Notes: generated by a model from the sequence alone, not told the origin. DNA of 64,000 bases from CALVLD01 sp964467585 (GCA_964467585.1 CAYXRF010000003.1:62001-126000); one strand, 5' to 3'; numbered from the stretch's first letter, positions 24,970 to 33,667 are shown. Numbers and translations: made by a program.

Positions 24970-26899
24970 CATATCCGCCAAACATGACTCATACGTTCAA
25001 TTTTTTCGCTCCCCACAGGGCGCGGTGCTGCGCGGCGCGGATGTTGTTTTGCGCTTGCAGCTTGCGGGCAGGCGCTGCGGTGAATGCTTGGCAAGGCTAA
25101 GGCTTTGGAATGGCGTTGAACGGGTGATTGAAGGCGTCTGTGAGGATGCCGCGGGCGTGCGGACCTTCACTTTTAGGTTTGTTGCGCCCGACAAGCCATG
25201 TCTTTTGTGGTATAACTTTCGCGTGAGCACTCCCGATGGGGATATCTACTGCGGCGCTGCCGATGGCTGTCTGCGCTGCGGAAAGGGCGTTCTCACATCG
25301 GAGGTTCCGCATGATTTTCGCATCACCGTATATGATTCGTTTGAAACCCCCGAATGGTTCAGAAAAGCCATAGTCTACCAGATATTTCCCGACAGATTCA
25401 GGTGCGGAAGTCATCCCGGCGCGGCGCTTGCAATGCAGCAAAAGCAGCGCACGAGCGGCGCCGTTGCAAAGGCGTGGAACGACGAGGTGGATTTTCTTCC
25501 GCGCAGCGGCAACAAATACTATATCCCGAACGATTTTTTTCTTGGCAACCTTCAAGGCGTTATTGACGAAATACCCTATCTCAAAAGCCTTGGCGTGACG
25601 GCAGTATACCTCAATCCAATATTTGAAAGTCCTTTTAATCATCGTTATTCCATAAGCGACTATCTCAAAATTGACCCGCTGCTTGGCAACGAAAACGACT
25701 TTTTGCGCATGACCGACGCGCTTCACAAAAACGGTATCCGCGTTATTCTTGACGGAGTTTTTTCGCACACGGGCGACGACAGCGTGTATTTCAACCGCTA
25801 TGGACATTACGCCTCCGTGGGTGCGTATCAAAGCCGTCAATCTCCCTATTACAAATGGTATGAGTTTCGTAATTTCCCAAACGTTTATCGCTGTTGGTGG
25901 GATTTTGACACCCTTCCCGAGGTTAACGAGCTTGAGCCTTCATACATTGAGTTTGTTTATCACGTTCTGGAAAAATGGAATGCCCTCGGCGCGGACGGTT
26001 GGAGGCTTGACGTGGCGGACGAGCTGCCCGACGAGTTCATCCGTCTGCTTCGTAAAAAGCTCAAGTCGCTTAACCCACAGGCTGTTTTGATTGGCGAGGT
26101 CTGGGAGGATGCGGCGACAAAGCGCGGCGGCGAGGGCAGGCGCGGCTATGTTAACGGTGACGAGCTTGACGGCGTAATGAATTATCCCTTTGCTGACGCC
26201 GTGTGCGCCTTTCTGCTTGGCACGGCGGATGCGCAGGCTGCCGTCAACGCGCTTTCCGCCCAAAAGGAGGGCTATCCCGCACCGTTTTATGCGGCGCAGT
26301 TTGGTATGCTGGGCAGTCATGACACGGTGCGAATACTGACAAGGCTTTCGGACGCTCCGCCCCGCAACGCGCTTGACCGCTCCGCGCAGCACGCTTGGCG
26401 TCCCTCCGAGCAGTCCGCCGCTCTCGGCAAGAAACGTATTATGCAGGCGGCGGCGCTGCAATTTTCAATGCCCTTCCCTCCGTGCATCTATTACGGGGAC
26501 GAGGTTGGGCTGACGGGAATGGCGGATCCCTTCTGTCGTCGTCCCTATCCTTGGGGACGTGAGGACAACGCTCTGCTTTCATATTACAGGACGCTTTCCG
26601 ATATGCGCACGGTTCATTCCGTCTTTTTTGACGGATGCGCACAATTTTTCGCATACGGCGCGGATGTGCTTTGCATTTTGCGCTCCGCACGCAACACGGA
26701 CGGTGAGATTGCCGTCACGCTGATAAATCGAGCCGACAGACCCTTGCAGGTTGCATTGCCCGTGCCGAACGGCATGTATAATAACGTGCTGACGGGCGCG
26801 GTGCTGCCCTCAAGCAACGGGATTTTGTCCGTATGCCTGCCCGCCAACGGCACAGTGATACTCATATCGGACGACACAGCAAATAAAGTCGAGACATAA
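24962..26899 (+). CDS. GH13 alpha-amylase family glycosidase (neopullulanase-like)
   Basis: A 645-residue cytoplasmic enzyme (no signal peptide) acting on alpha-glucans or maltodextrins. The N-terminal ~120 residues resemble the CBM34-type beta domain of neopullulanase/maltogenic amylases, and the catalytic barrel starts at AIVYQIFPDRF. GH13 regions: DGVFSH (region I), WRLDVADEL with nucleophile Asp350, IGEVWED with acid Glu379, and GSHD with Asp454 (Ser replacing the common Asn). A C-terminal beta domain ends the protein. The ATG at 24962 overlaps ychF, suggesting coupled expression. A regulator of the AraC family follows 42 bp downstream. Confidence 0.92.
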   Translation: MYNISAKHDSYVQFFRSPQGAVLRGADVVLRLQLAGRRCGECLARLRLWNGVERVIEGVCEDAAGVRTFTFRFVAPDKPCLLWYNFRVSTPDGDIYCGAADGCLRCGKGVLTSEVPHDFRITVYDSFETPEWFRKAIVYQIFPDRFRCGSHPGAALAMQQKQRTSGAVAKAWNDEVDFLPRSGNKYYIPNDFFLGNLQGVIDEIPYLKSLGVTAVYLNPIFESPFNHRYSISDYLKIDPLLGNENDFLRMTDALHKNGIRVILDGVFSHTGDDSVYFNRYGHYASVGAYQSRQSPYYKWYEFRNFPNVYRCWWDFDTLPEVNELEPSYIEFVYHVLEKWNALGADGWRLDVADELPDEFIRLLRKKLKSLNPQAVLIGEVWEDAATKRGGEGRRGYVNGDELDGVMNYPFADAVCAFLLGTADAQAAVNALSAQKEGYPAPFYAAQFGMLGSHDTVRILTRLSDAPPRNALDRSAQHAWRPSEQSAALGKKRIMQAAALQFSMPFPPCIYYGDEVGLTGMADPFCRRPYPWGREDNALLSYYRTLSDMRTVHSVFFDGCAQFFAYGADVLCILRSARNTDGEIAVTLINRADRPLQVALPVPNGMYNNVLTGAVLPSSNGILSVCLPANGTVILISDDTANKVET

Positions 26900-26941
26900 A
26901 TCCTCTTACCTTCTATAATCGCATTAAAGGAGGTGAAAAGC

Positions 26942-27820
26942 ATGCGGGAAACAATCATTGCAGTGCAGCGTATGCAGGACTATATTTTGCAAAATTATGA
27001 GCGGGATATCACGCTTTCTGAGCTTGCAAAGGCGTCACTGTATTCGCCTTGGTATTCGTCTCGGCTGTTTCGTGAGATCACGGGCATAACGCCCTCCGAT
27101 TACATCCGCCGAGTACGTCTCAGTCGTTCGGCAATGCGGCTTAAAAACGAAGCGTGTCGAATAATCGACGTTGCGTTTGACATGGGCTATGGCAGCGTTG
27201 ACGGCTATCAGCGCGCATTCCTGAGAGAATTTGGCGTCAATCCTGCCGAGTATGCAAAAAATCCTGTTCCCATAACGCTTTTCATACCCTATGGAGTAAA
27301 ATTCAGAGAAATTGGAAGGGAAGGTATCAAAATGGAAAACATTCAAAGCGTGTTCATTCAGGTTGTCCGCAAGCCCGCCCGCAAGGCGGTTATAAAGCGC
27401 GGAGTCAGTGCGGAGGATTATTTTGCATATTGTGAGGAGGTTGGCTGTGACGTTTGGGGTCTTTTGACAAGCATGGATTCCCTCTGCGGTGAGCCTGTCT
27501 GCCTGTGGCTGCCCGCTCATTACAAAAAGCCCAACACCTCAACATATGTTCAGGGCGTTGAAGTGCCCGTTGACTATAACGGTGTTATCCCCAACGGCTT
27601 TGACGTTATCAATTTGCCCGAGACGGAGTATCTTATGTTTCAGGGAGAGCCGTTTGAGGAGGAGCATTACTGTGCGGCGATTGAAGCCGTTTGGCACGCG
27701 ATTGAAAAGTATGACCCAACGGTGATAGGCTATGAGTGGAATGACGCGGAGCCGCGCATTCAGCTTGAGCCGAGGGGCGAACGTGGCTATATCGAGCTTT
27801 GCGCAGTAAAACGCAAATAA
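26942..27820 (+). CDS. AraC-family regulator with GyrI-like effector domain
   Basis: A 292-residue transcription factor. The two AraC helix-turn-helix motifs are at the N-terminus (about 10-110; ITLSELAKASLYSPWYSSRLF, then DVAFDMGYGSVDGYQRAFLREFG), and a GyrI-like/Rob-type ligand-binding domain follows (about 140-290). This order is that of Rob and SoxS-like drug or small-molecule responders rather than sugar regulators. AGGAGG lies 8 nt before ATG 26942; an upstream GTG overlaps that site and is rejected. The target is unknown; the adjacent amylase gene is a weak candidate. Confidence 0.88.
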   Translation: MRETIIAVQRMQDYILQNYERDITLSELAKASLYSPWYSSRLFREITGITPSDYIRRVRLSRSAMRLKNEACRIIDVAFDMGYGSVDGYQRAFLREFGVNPAEYAKNPVPITLFIPYGVKFREIGREGIKMENIQSVFIQVVRKPARKAVIKRGVSAEDYFAYCEEVGCDVWGLLTSMDSLCGEPVCLWLPAHYKKPNTSTYVQGVEVPVDYNGVIPNGFDVINLPETEYLMFQGEPFEEEHYCAAIEAVWHAIEKYDPTVIGYEWNDAEPRIQLEPRGERGYIELCAVKRK

Positions 27821-27924
27821 TCAAAAAACAGTGTAACTGGCGGAATAATTTTGTTGAATTGCTCCGCCCGTTAACGATTTTATTGCCATTTTGCAATATC
27901 GTTCAATTTTTGTCGCCATTGCTG

Positions 27925-27953
27925 TTGACATATCCCGACAACGGTTGTATTAT
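27925..27953 (+). promoter_or_regulatory. Strong SigA-type promoter for the small membrane protein
   Basis: Consensus TTGACA (27925-27930), a 17-bp spacer and TATTAT (27948-27953). The leader is about 25 nt and contains the GGAGG of the gene at 27984. Confidence 0.75.
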
Positions 27954-27983
27954 CATAATATATTGTATTGGAGGTATTGTCAA

Positions 27984-28298
27984 ATGGCAAAGGCGTCAAC
28001 CAAAAACTTTCTGCGTGTAATTATCAGCATCATTTTCATCGTGCTTGGTGCGGCAACCGCAATCTACGCCATTATCGGTGGCATTCAAATCTGGCCGCTT
28101 ATCGTGGGCATTGTCACTCTGCTGGCAGGCGTATTCGCGCTGATGAAAACAAAGCCCCTCTACTGCCGTATATTCGGCGTTGTTGTATTTATCGTTGCCG
28201 CAGCGTCGTTTATAATCTCGCTTATCGGCAAGTCGCCTGACTGGTGGAGTCTTGCCAACGCCGTGGTAGCTTGGCTGTACATTCTGTGCATAAAGTAA
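27984..28298 (+). CDS. Small three-helix membrane protein
   Basis: A 104-residue hypothetical protein with a short basic N-terminus (MAKASTKNF) and three predicted transmembrane helices (about 10-33, 37-55 and 60-80). GGAGG (27970-27974) supports ATG 27984 over an upstream in-frame ATG. It has a near-consensus promoter and two terminators downstream, so it is a well-expressed single-gene unit. No family was recognised. Confidence 0.78.
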   Translation: MAKASTKNFLRVIISIIFIVLGAATAIYAIIGGIQIWPLIVGIVTLLAGVFALMKTKPLYCRIFGVVVFIVAAASFIISLIGKSPDWWSLANAVVAWLYILCIK

Positions 28299-28371
28299 CG
28301 TTTTGTTTCTTTTTAGTCAGAACGATGCTTTGTTGACAGAAGCAGTCTGAGTGTTCAGATTTTATCCGTTA

Positions 28372-28409
28372 TTGCTCCGTTGGCATATGTTTGCTGCGGA
28401 GCAAATTTT
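28372..28409 (+). terminator. Intrinsic terminator after the small membrane protein
   Basis: An 8-bp stem (28372-28379 with 28397-28404) followed by ATTTTT. Confidence 0.6.
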
Positions 28410-28438
28410 TACACTCTCTCTCAAAAATTGGCGATATG

Positions 28439-28473
28439 CTGCCCTTTCCGCGATGCGGTGGCAGTGCTTTTTT
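28439..28473 (+). terminator. Second, tandem terminator
   Basis: A two-part stem, CTGCC/GGCAG outside and CCGC/GCGG inside, followed by a run of six T residues. It backs up the hairpin at 28372-28409. Confidence 0.6.
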
Positions 28474-28522
28474 GGGGAGCAAGTTTTTTTCATTTCCGAC
28501 AATAAAAAGTGTCAGTATATAA

Positions 28523-28550
28523 TTGCAAAATAAATTTGATGTGGTATAAT
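28523..28550 (+). promoter_or_regulatory. Promoter implying a leaderless mRNA
   Basis: TTGCAA (28523-28528), a 16-bp spacer and consensus TATAAT (28545-28550). The expected start site (about 28557) falls directly on or next to the ATG at 28558, and no ribosome binding site is visible before that ATG. Confidence 0.6.
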
Positions 28551-28557
28551 GGTTAGC

Positions 28558-30018
28558 ATGGATAACCGCTATACCACATTTGGATTGAGGCGGAGCAGCT
28601 TTTCCGCGTGGTGTGCCGCGGCGCTTATGGCGCTTGCGGCGGTGTTGCGCATTGTGTATTTTGCCGTTTGTGGCGCCAATGGCATACACACTGTTGGGAG
28701 CGTTTGGCTGCTTGCGGTTCTGCCGACGGTTGCCGCCGTGCTTTTCGTACTCAATCTGCTTATTCGTGGGCGCGACAAGCTATACAAAACCTCATTTTCT
28801 GTGCTGTTGGGTGCAGGATTTTTTGTTGCAAGGATATTTTATCTGCTTGGGGAAGACGGGTCTGCGGTTAAATCGCCGTGGCACGCCGCGCTTTGCTGCG
28901 TGCTGTATTTTGCGGCGTGGCTCATATGGGATCTGACGGTAAACGGCGCACGGATAAAAACGAAGCTCCCGGCAATTCTTGTTTACTCTCTGCCGATTGT
29001 ATATCATCTTGCAATTGAGGATATCCCGCACTGGGTCAGAAATGGCACTTCTCTGCTTGAGATGCTTCCCGAGCTGTCAGTGCTTTTGATAATGTCGGCA
29101 TTGTTGACAGCGTCCGTTGGGCTGCAAAAATTTACGTCGCCCGTGTATCGTCCTCGCCGCGGCGACAGATGTGACGGGCGATTGGTGCGCGGCAATCCGC
29201 CGCTTAACGGCGTTGCGTCATACATCATGCCCTCGCGCAATGGTGCGGCGACATACTTCCGTGATTCGTTCGAATGTACCTGTGCTGAGGAATACATCCG
29301 CCAAAAGCGTGAGCAGGGGCTTGACGGCTTTGGCTTGATGCACGTTATCGCGGCGGCGTATGTTCGCGTTATCTCCCAAAAGCCTGAGCTTAACCGCTTT
29401 ATCAGCGGGCAAAAAATATTCACAAGAGACGGTGAAATTGAGCTTGCAATGGCTGTTAAAAAGGACATGACCTCCGATTCGCCCGAAACGATTATCAAGG
29501 TTGTGTTCTCCCCCTCCGATACTGCCGAGGACGTCTATCGCAAGTATGACGAGCAGGTGCGCCTTGCAAAGGATACGCCGCTTGACAGCAGCTTTGACAA
29601 GGTGGCATGGATTATCAATATTGTACCTGGTGTGCTTAAAAAATTTGGGCTGTGGATTATCCGTGTGCTGGATTACTTCGGTTGCCTGCCGCGTGCGCTT
29701 TTGCGCCTAAGTCCCTTCCATGGCTCGATTTTTATTACCTCCCTCGGTTCGCTCGGTATCCCGCCCGTTTGTCATCATCTTTATGACTTTGGCAATATCC
29801 CCGTGTTTCTTGCCTTTGGCGCAAGACGACATGAGAATGAGCTGCAGCGTGACGGTTCTATCGCTAAACGCCATTACCTTGATTACACCGTCGTGTCCGA
29901 TGAGCGCATAACCGATGGCTTTTATTATGCCTCCGGTCTGAAGCTCGTGCGACGGTATCTTTCAAACCCCACCCGCCTTGATGAAAAGCCCGAAAATATC
30001 GTTGAGGATATATATTGA
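28558..30018 (+). CDS. Membrane protein fused to CAT/E2-like acyltransferase domain
   Basis: A 486-residue protein. The first ~180 residues carry six hydrophobic helices. The C-terminal ~280 residues resemble the CAT-like domain often annotated in Firmicutes as a 2-oxo acid dehydrogenase E2 subunit: MHVIAAAYVRVISQKPELNRFISGQ and the final ERITDGFYYASG. At the usual HxxxDG catalytic site the sequence is ERITDG, so the active His is Glu; catalysis is doubtful or altered. The ATG at 28549 lies in the -10 box, so 28558 is used. It may bind or transfer acyl groups at the membrane; nothing nearby fixes the substrate. Confidence 0.75.
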   Translation: MDNRYTTFGLRRSSFSAWCAAALMALAAVLRIVYFAVCGANGIHTVGSVWLLAVLPTVAAVLFVLNLLIRGRDKLYKTSFSVLLGAGFFVARIFYLLGEDGSAVKSPWHAALCCVLYFAAWLIWDLTVNGARIKTKLPAILVYSLPIVYHLAIEDIPHWVRNGTSLLEMLPELSVLLIMSALLTASVGLQKFTSPVYRPRRGDRCDGRLVRGNPPLNGVASYIMPSRNGAATYFRDSFECTCAEEYIRQKREQGLDGFGLMHVIAAAYVRVISQKPELNRFISGQKIFTRDGEIELAMAVKKDMTSDSPETIIKVVFSPSDTAEDVYRKYDEQVRLAKDTPLDSSFDKVAWIINIVPGVLKKFGLWIIRVLDYFGCLPRALLRLSPFHGSIFITSLGSLGIPPVCHHLYDFGNIPVFLAFGARRHENELQRDGSIAKRHYLDYTVVSDERITDGFYYASGLKLVRRYLSNPTRLDEKPENIVEDIY

Positions 30019-30120
30019 CAGCCGATAGGGTACGTTTGGGACGGGGGTACGTTTGGTACGGGGGTACGTTTTTGGGACTCCGTCCCCAAACCCCTGCAAG
30101 GGACTGCGTCCCTTGACCCG
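30019..30120. repeat. GGTACGTTTGGGACG direct repeats and paired hairpins
   Basis: Just after the stop there are three near-identical units of about 17 bp (GGGTACGTTTGGGACGG type). They are followed by two small hairpins built from GGGAC..GTCCC (around 30073-30090 and 30097-30116). This looks like a dispersed non-coding repeat of the kind scattered in Clostridia genomes; no gene is present. Confidence 0.6.
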
Positions 30121-30176
30121 CAAAGATAAAGAGTTGTTCGTTTGCTCTTGCTCAATATAATTCAATTGTTTTTTTA

Positions 30177-30212
30177 AGCCGCATATTTGTGCAACAGCGC
30201 AAATATGCGGCT
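30177..30212. repeat. 13-bp inverted repeat hairpin
   Basis: Perfect arms 30177-30189 and 30200-30212 with a 10-nt loop. T residues precede rather than follow it on the plus strand, so it is not a standard terminator of the upstream gene. Confidence 0.55.
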
Positions 30213-30309
30213 ATATTAATGGATTTACTTTGTTTGCAATAGTTTTTTGTTATGCCTGCCATTTGTTTTTTTAAAGGGTCTTAGGGAATGCTTTTTTTAT
30301 AAAAGCGTT

Positions 30310-30338
30310 CTGCCTAAATCCCAAAGGGATTTAGGCAG
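30310..30338. repeat. 13-bp perfect hairpin with AAA loop
   Basis: Arms 30310-30322 and 30326-30338 are perfectly complementary around a 3-nt loop. It belongs to a block of hairpins (30177-30401) that fills the gene-free space before the tRNA gene. Confidence 0.65.
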
Positions 30339-30362
30339 GGCAAAGTCCCTTGCTCTGTCATT

Positions 30363-30401
30363 CCATTTATTTTTTGGGGCTTTGCCCCAAAAAATAAATG
30401 G
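30363..30401 (-). terminator. 18-bp perfect palindrome terminating tRNA-Gly
   Basis: Arms 30363-30380 and 30384-30401 are fully complementary around a 3-nt loop. The core is GGGGC/GCCCC with A/T-rich flanks (ATTTTTT), so the same element can act as a terminator on either strand. Its right arm reaches into the encoded CCA end of the tRNA gene. Confidence 0.7.
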
Positions 30402-30474
30402 AGCGGGAGACGGGGCTCGAACCCGCCACCTCCGCCTTGGCAAGGCGGCGCTCTACCAAATGAGCTACTCCCGC
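30399..30474 (-). tRNA. tRNA-Gly (GCC)
   Basis: 76 nt including encoded TCCA. The acceptor stem GCGGGAG pairs with CTCCCGC; the D-arm has GCTC/GAGC, the anticodon loop is TTGCCAA (anticodon GCC) on a CCGCC/GGCGG stem, and the T-loop is TTCGAGC with GCGGG/CCCGT. All arms fold normally and the CCA is genomic. Confidence 0.97.
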
Positions 30475-30530
30475 ATTTTTTTGGTTTGCTGCTCCGCTTA
30501 AAAGCAGAACAACCTCTAAAACACGGATGG

Positions 30531-30560
30531 ATTATACACCATCACGCTCACCCCTGTCAA
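30531..30560 (-). promoter_or_regulatory. Strong promoter of tRNA-Gly
   Basis: On the minus strand consensus TTGACA (30555-30560) and consensus TATAAT (30531-30536) are separated by 18 bp, about 56 bp upstream of the mature tRNA 5' end. Confidence 0.8.
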
Positions 30561-30602
30561 GCCCAACATTCAATATACTGTTGCGTTTTGTGCTATATGC
30601 AC

Positions 30603-30641
30603 AAAAAAATTTAAGACCGTCCGATATTTGCAGGCGGTCTT
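30603..30641 (-). terminator. Intrinsic terminator of the anti-sigma gene
   Basis: Stem 30613-30622 with 30633-30641 (one bulge), then AAATTTTTTT on the minus strand, 27 bp after the anti-sigma stop. Confidence 0.7.
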
Positions 30642-30667
30642 TTCGATCAATATGTGTCAAAAACGTT

Positions 30668-31567
30668 TTATTCGGCCGCAACGTATGAATCAATCACACT
30701 TATGACCTCATCATATGTTAAGCCGGAAACGCAGATGTAAAAATACTGATTGTTATTTATGCGCCAATACACGACATATCCGTCTTTTGAAGCGGAAAGC
30801 ACAGCGTTGCCGACGTCAATCTCCATAGGCGCGGAGTCAACAACCGCACAGTCATAGCAGACAGTACCATCAAAGCCCATAGCGGTTATCCGCAGCTCAC
30901 GCGTGTGAGTGCGAACCTCCATCTCGCCATTAAAGGAGGGTGGGACAAGCTCGCTGTCAAACACGACAGTTGGAAGCGTGCCGAACTCGACCGTGCCTAT
31001 TGTGCCGCTCCATTTTGTTGGCGCAAGCGTTGCATCGGGGGACTCAAGCACCAAAGGTATCGGCGTCATTTCAACATAATCTGAGGTTGCGGTGCCAACG
31101 GGCGATTGCGGATCACGAACATTGACACTTTCGGTTGCGGCAACGTCATTTATCGGTGTATTGGGATCATCATTGGAAGCATAATTTGAACCGCCGCCCT
31201 CGCTTCCGTTGTTAAAGCCCATCGAAAGGGCTGCAATGCCCAATCCAACCACACAGGCAGCGGCAACGCCCATTGCAATCTGCGCAAAGCGCTTAATACG
31301 CGTCCCGCGTGCGGGCGATGCGTTGGCGTGTTTGACGCGCCCTGCTTGGCTGCGATCGTTTGAAAACACATATACGCCCTCGCTTGCCGCCTGACGCTTA
31401 ATGCACTCAAGCATCGCGGAATAGTCTATCTCGGCGTCCTCCGCACTGCCGATGCGTGTGAGAAGCGCGTCAATCGCTTCATCTTCGGCGTCCGCCATAA
31501 CAAAACCGTGTTCGTTTGAACATTCGGCTTGGTTTGTGTTAAATTCAGTATCAAACTTATCGCTCAT
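30668..31567 (-). CDS. Probable membrane anti-sigma factor
   Basis: A 299-residue single-pass protein. The N-terminal ~90 residues are cytoplasmic and acidic, with a DEAIDALLTRIG helix that could bind sigma; one transmembrane helix (about 93-117) follows; the C-terminal ~180 residues are outside, with a Thr/Pro-rich linker and an unrecognised sensor region. The start at 31567 forms an ATGA overlap with the sigma gene, and the ATG at 31576 is less fitting. Pairing with an ECF sigma gene and this topology are the grounds for the call; no anti-sigma signature motif is seen. Confidence 0.72.
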   Translation of the reverse strand: MSDKFDTEFNTNQAECSNEHGFVMADAEDEAIDALLTRIGSAEDAEIDYSAMLECIKRQAASEGVYVFSNDRSQAGRVKHANASPARGTRIKRFAQIAMGVAAACVVGLGIAALSMGFNNGSEGGGSNYASNDDPNTPINDVAATESVNVRDPQSPVGTATSDYVEMTPIPLVLESPDATLAPTKWSGTIGTVEFGTLPTVVFDSELVPPSFNGEMEVRTHTRELRITAMGFDGTVCYDCAVVDSAPMEIDVGNAVLSASKDGYVVYWRINNNQYFYICVSGLTYDEVISVIDSYVAAE

Positions 31568-32124
31568 AGGTGACATCCCTTTTCTCGCAGCTGTACCGCC
31601 AACTGCGCTCTGCCCCTTGACATACGGGACTTAACCGTCCCGGGAGAAATATCCAACACCTCGGCAATGTCGCTTACGCTCAATCCTGAGAAATAATGAA
31701 GCGACAGCGGCTCTCGAAAAATATCATCCAGCTGCATGACGGCTTCCCTTACCATGGATTGAGTGCTGTTGCGCTCCGCCTCAGCCTCAACGCTGACGGA
31801 GGTATCGGCAACGTCCCTGCCGACAGGGTCGTCTGAGAGAACCTCCCGCTTGACCCGACGCTTGCTGTCAAGCGCGGCATTCACGGCGACACGATAGAGC
31901 CAGCCCTTCAGAGGTGCATCCTCAAGCGTGTTCACGGTATCCATGTGCTTCAGCACGCTTATGAACACGTTTTGTGAAACGTCCTCCGCCTGCTCTTTAT
32001 TGCCCACAACACCATAGGCCGCCCAGTAAACCAGCCTTGAGTAATTGGCGTATATGCTGTCGAAATCTCGGTCGGGCATATCCATTCCGTCTAAATCGTA
32101 ACGATATGAGACGCATTCGCTCAA
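31564..32124 (-). CDS. ECF-type RNA polymerase sigma factor
   Basis: A 186-residue sigma-70 family protein. Region 2 lies at about 22-90 (SRLVYWAAYGVVGNKEQAEDVSQNVF and KGWLYRVAVNAALD), and region 4 at about 125-180 ends in a helix-turn-helix (SVSDIAEVLDISPGTVKSRMSRGRAQL). It directs polymerase to promoters of an envelope or stress regulon. The TTG start at 32124 has AAGGA about 10 nt upstream. The partner anti-sigma gene overlaps its stop. Confidence 0.93.
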   Translation of the reverse strand: MSECVSYRYDLDGMDMPDRDFDSIYANYSRLVYWAAYGVVGNKEQAEDVSQNVFISVLKHMDTVNTLEDAPLKGWLYRVAVNAALDSKRRVKREVLSDDPVGRDVADTSVSVEAEAERNSTQSMVREAVMQLDDIFREPLSLHYFSGLSVSDIAEVLDISPGTVKSRMSRGRAQLAVQLREKGCHL

Positions 32125-32149
32125 ATCGTCAAGATCCTTCTCTGATAAT

Positions 32150-32177
32150 ATAACGCATTGACTTAATCATAGGTTCC
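32150..32177 (-). promoter_or_regulatory. Candidate autoregulated ECF promoter
   Basis: On the minus strand GGAACC (32172-32177), a 16-bp spacer and CGTTAT (32150-32155), about 25 bp upstream of the sigma start. The GGAAC -35 with a CGT-type -10 is typical of ECF promoters, suggesting the sigma factor reads its own gene. Confidence 0.5.
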
Positions 32178-32289
32178 GTTACAGCGATAATATATCACAT
32201 CATTTTACAAAGTCCACGCGTCCGCATCAATTATACAGCCTTGAGGAACTTTTTTCAACAGCAGGACGGCAAAAGAACTTGAGCGGTGC

Positions 32290-32331
32290 AAAAAAGCCCT
32301 GCAAGCCCAAAAAATTGAGACAGCAGGACTT
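32290..32331 (-). terminator. Intrinsic terminator after guanine deaminase
   Basis: Stem 32294-32302 with 32323-32331 (one mismatch), followed by six T on the minus strand. Confidence 0.6.
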
Positions 32332-32399
32332 TTGTTCTTGTGAAGCGTACACGTTTTTGTGATTAGGACGCGTGCGTATGTGGTTTGGCGGAAAATGTT

Positions 32400-33662
32400 T
32401 TAGACTCTGCCGCAGAAAACCTGTTTAATGTCGCACGGCTCCATGCGGTAAATCATTCGTTCAAAGCGTTCTTCAAGGGAACGTCTTTCGCCTTGTCCCT
32501 CAGGTGCAAATCTGCTGTCGTCCACCACGATTGCTTGGAATGGATTGCCAACCGCAAAGCCCGCCGCATCGCCAAAATAGGCAGCGGGGGCGCTTGTGGC
32601 AAGATAAAAGCCCTCCGCAACAGTGAGAAAAGGCTCCTTTTTAACGGTTTTAAGCCAATTTAGCTTTGAGGAGCGAATTGCCGCGGCTATGACATGCGGC
32701 ATAAACAGCGACGCTCCGCCCGCAATATCCGACCCGAGCGCAACGTGTATGCCCTCGTCTATAAATCGACGCGTGTGCATAATGCCGGATGCAATATCCA
32801 CATTTGAGTATGGACAATGAATTGCCCACACACCGTTTTTTGCCATCATACGCCGTTCTTCATCATCGGAATAAACGCAATGCCCCATCAATGCGCCTTC
32901 TCCGAAAAGCCCAAATCGCTCATAAGTGTGCCAATAGCCCTTCGCATCGGGGCATAGCTGCTGAACCCACTTTATCTCGTCCATATTCTCAGATAAATGC
33001 GACTGCACGCGCAGACCATGCTTTGCCGCCAAAGCGCCCAACCCACGCATTAGCTCATCGGAGCAGGCAGGCGTGAATCGTGGGGTGATAATCGGCTTTA
33101 TTCGCTCACTTAGTGAACATTGTGCAACGAACCGTTCGGTATCCGCAAGGCTTTGCGCGGCAGTCTCCCGAATATAATCGGGAGAGTTTCTATCCATATT
33201 GACCTTGCCGACAAAGCCGGAGAAGCCCTTGCTTTCAAGTATTTGGCAAAGGAGAAGTGTTGTATCGGTGTGAAGCGACGAAAAGACCGCCCCACGCGTT
33301 GTGCCGCCCGCGACAAGCTCATCCGCAAGACGGCTATAAATCCGTGCTGCAAAATCGGCGTCCGCAAACCGTGCCTCCTCGGGGAATGTATAATGCTGAA
33401 GCCAATCAAGCAGCTGCATATCCATACCCAAGCCAAGCAGAGTATACTGTGGTGCGTGAAAGTGCATATCGCAGAACGCCTGTGTGATTATCAATTCGCC
33501 AAGGTCACAAACCTGCCAATCGGCAAATCTGTCAGGAATATCGCTGAATACACCCTCAACAAGTCCGTTTTGGGCGACCGCAATATAGCCGTGCTCGATG
33601 CACTGCAATTCGCCAAAGCGCGGAGCGTGAACAATGTTCCCGCGAAAAAGAATGTCAGCCAT
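32400..33662 (-). CDS. guaD: Guanine deaminase-like amidohydrolase
   Basis: A 420-residue metal-dependent amidohydrolase, likely deaminating guanine to xanthine. Metal-site motif DMHFHAPQY (about residue 65), HLSEN (second His region), the GHCVY segment and the GSDIAGG aspartate near residue 310 fit the guanine deaminase group. The gene begins 5 bp after the hydantoinase stop, so the two are co-transcribed. Together they point to nucleobase catabolism for nitrogen. Related ring deaminases cannot be fully excluded. Confidence 0.85.
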   Translation of the reverse strand: MADILFRGNIVHAPRFGELQCIEHGYIAVAQNGLVEGVFSDIPDRFADWQVCDLGELIITQAFCDMHFHAPQYTLLGLGMDMQLLDWLQHYTFPEEARFADADFAARIYSRLADELVAGGTTRGAVFSSLHTDTTLLLCQILESKGFSGFVGKVNMDRNSPDYIRETAAQSLADTERFVAQCSLSERIKPIITPRFTPACSDELMRGLGALAAKHGLRVQSHLSENMDEIKWVQQLCPDAKGYWHTYERFGLFGEGALMGHCVYSDDEERRMMAKNGVWAIHCPYSNVDIASGIMHTRRFIDEGIHVALGSDIAGGASLFMPHVIAAAIRSSKLNWLKTVKKEPFLTVAEGFYLATSAPAAYFGDAAGFAVGNPFQAIVVDDSRFAPEGQGERRSLEERFERMIYRMEPCDIKQVFCGRV

Positions 33663-33667
33663 GTCTG

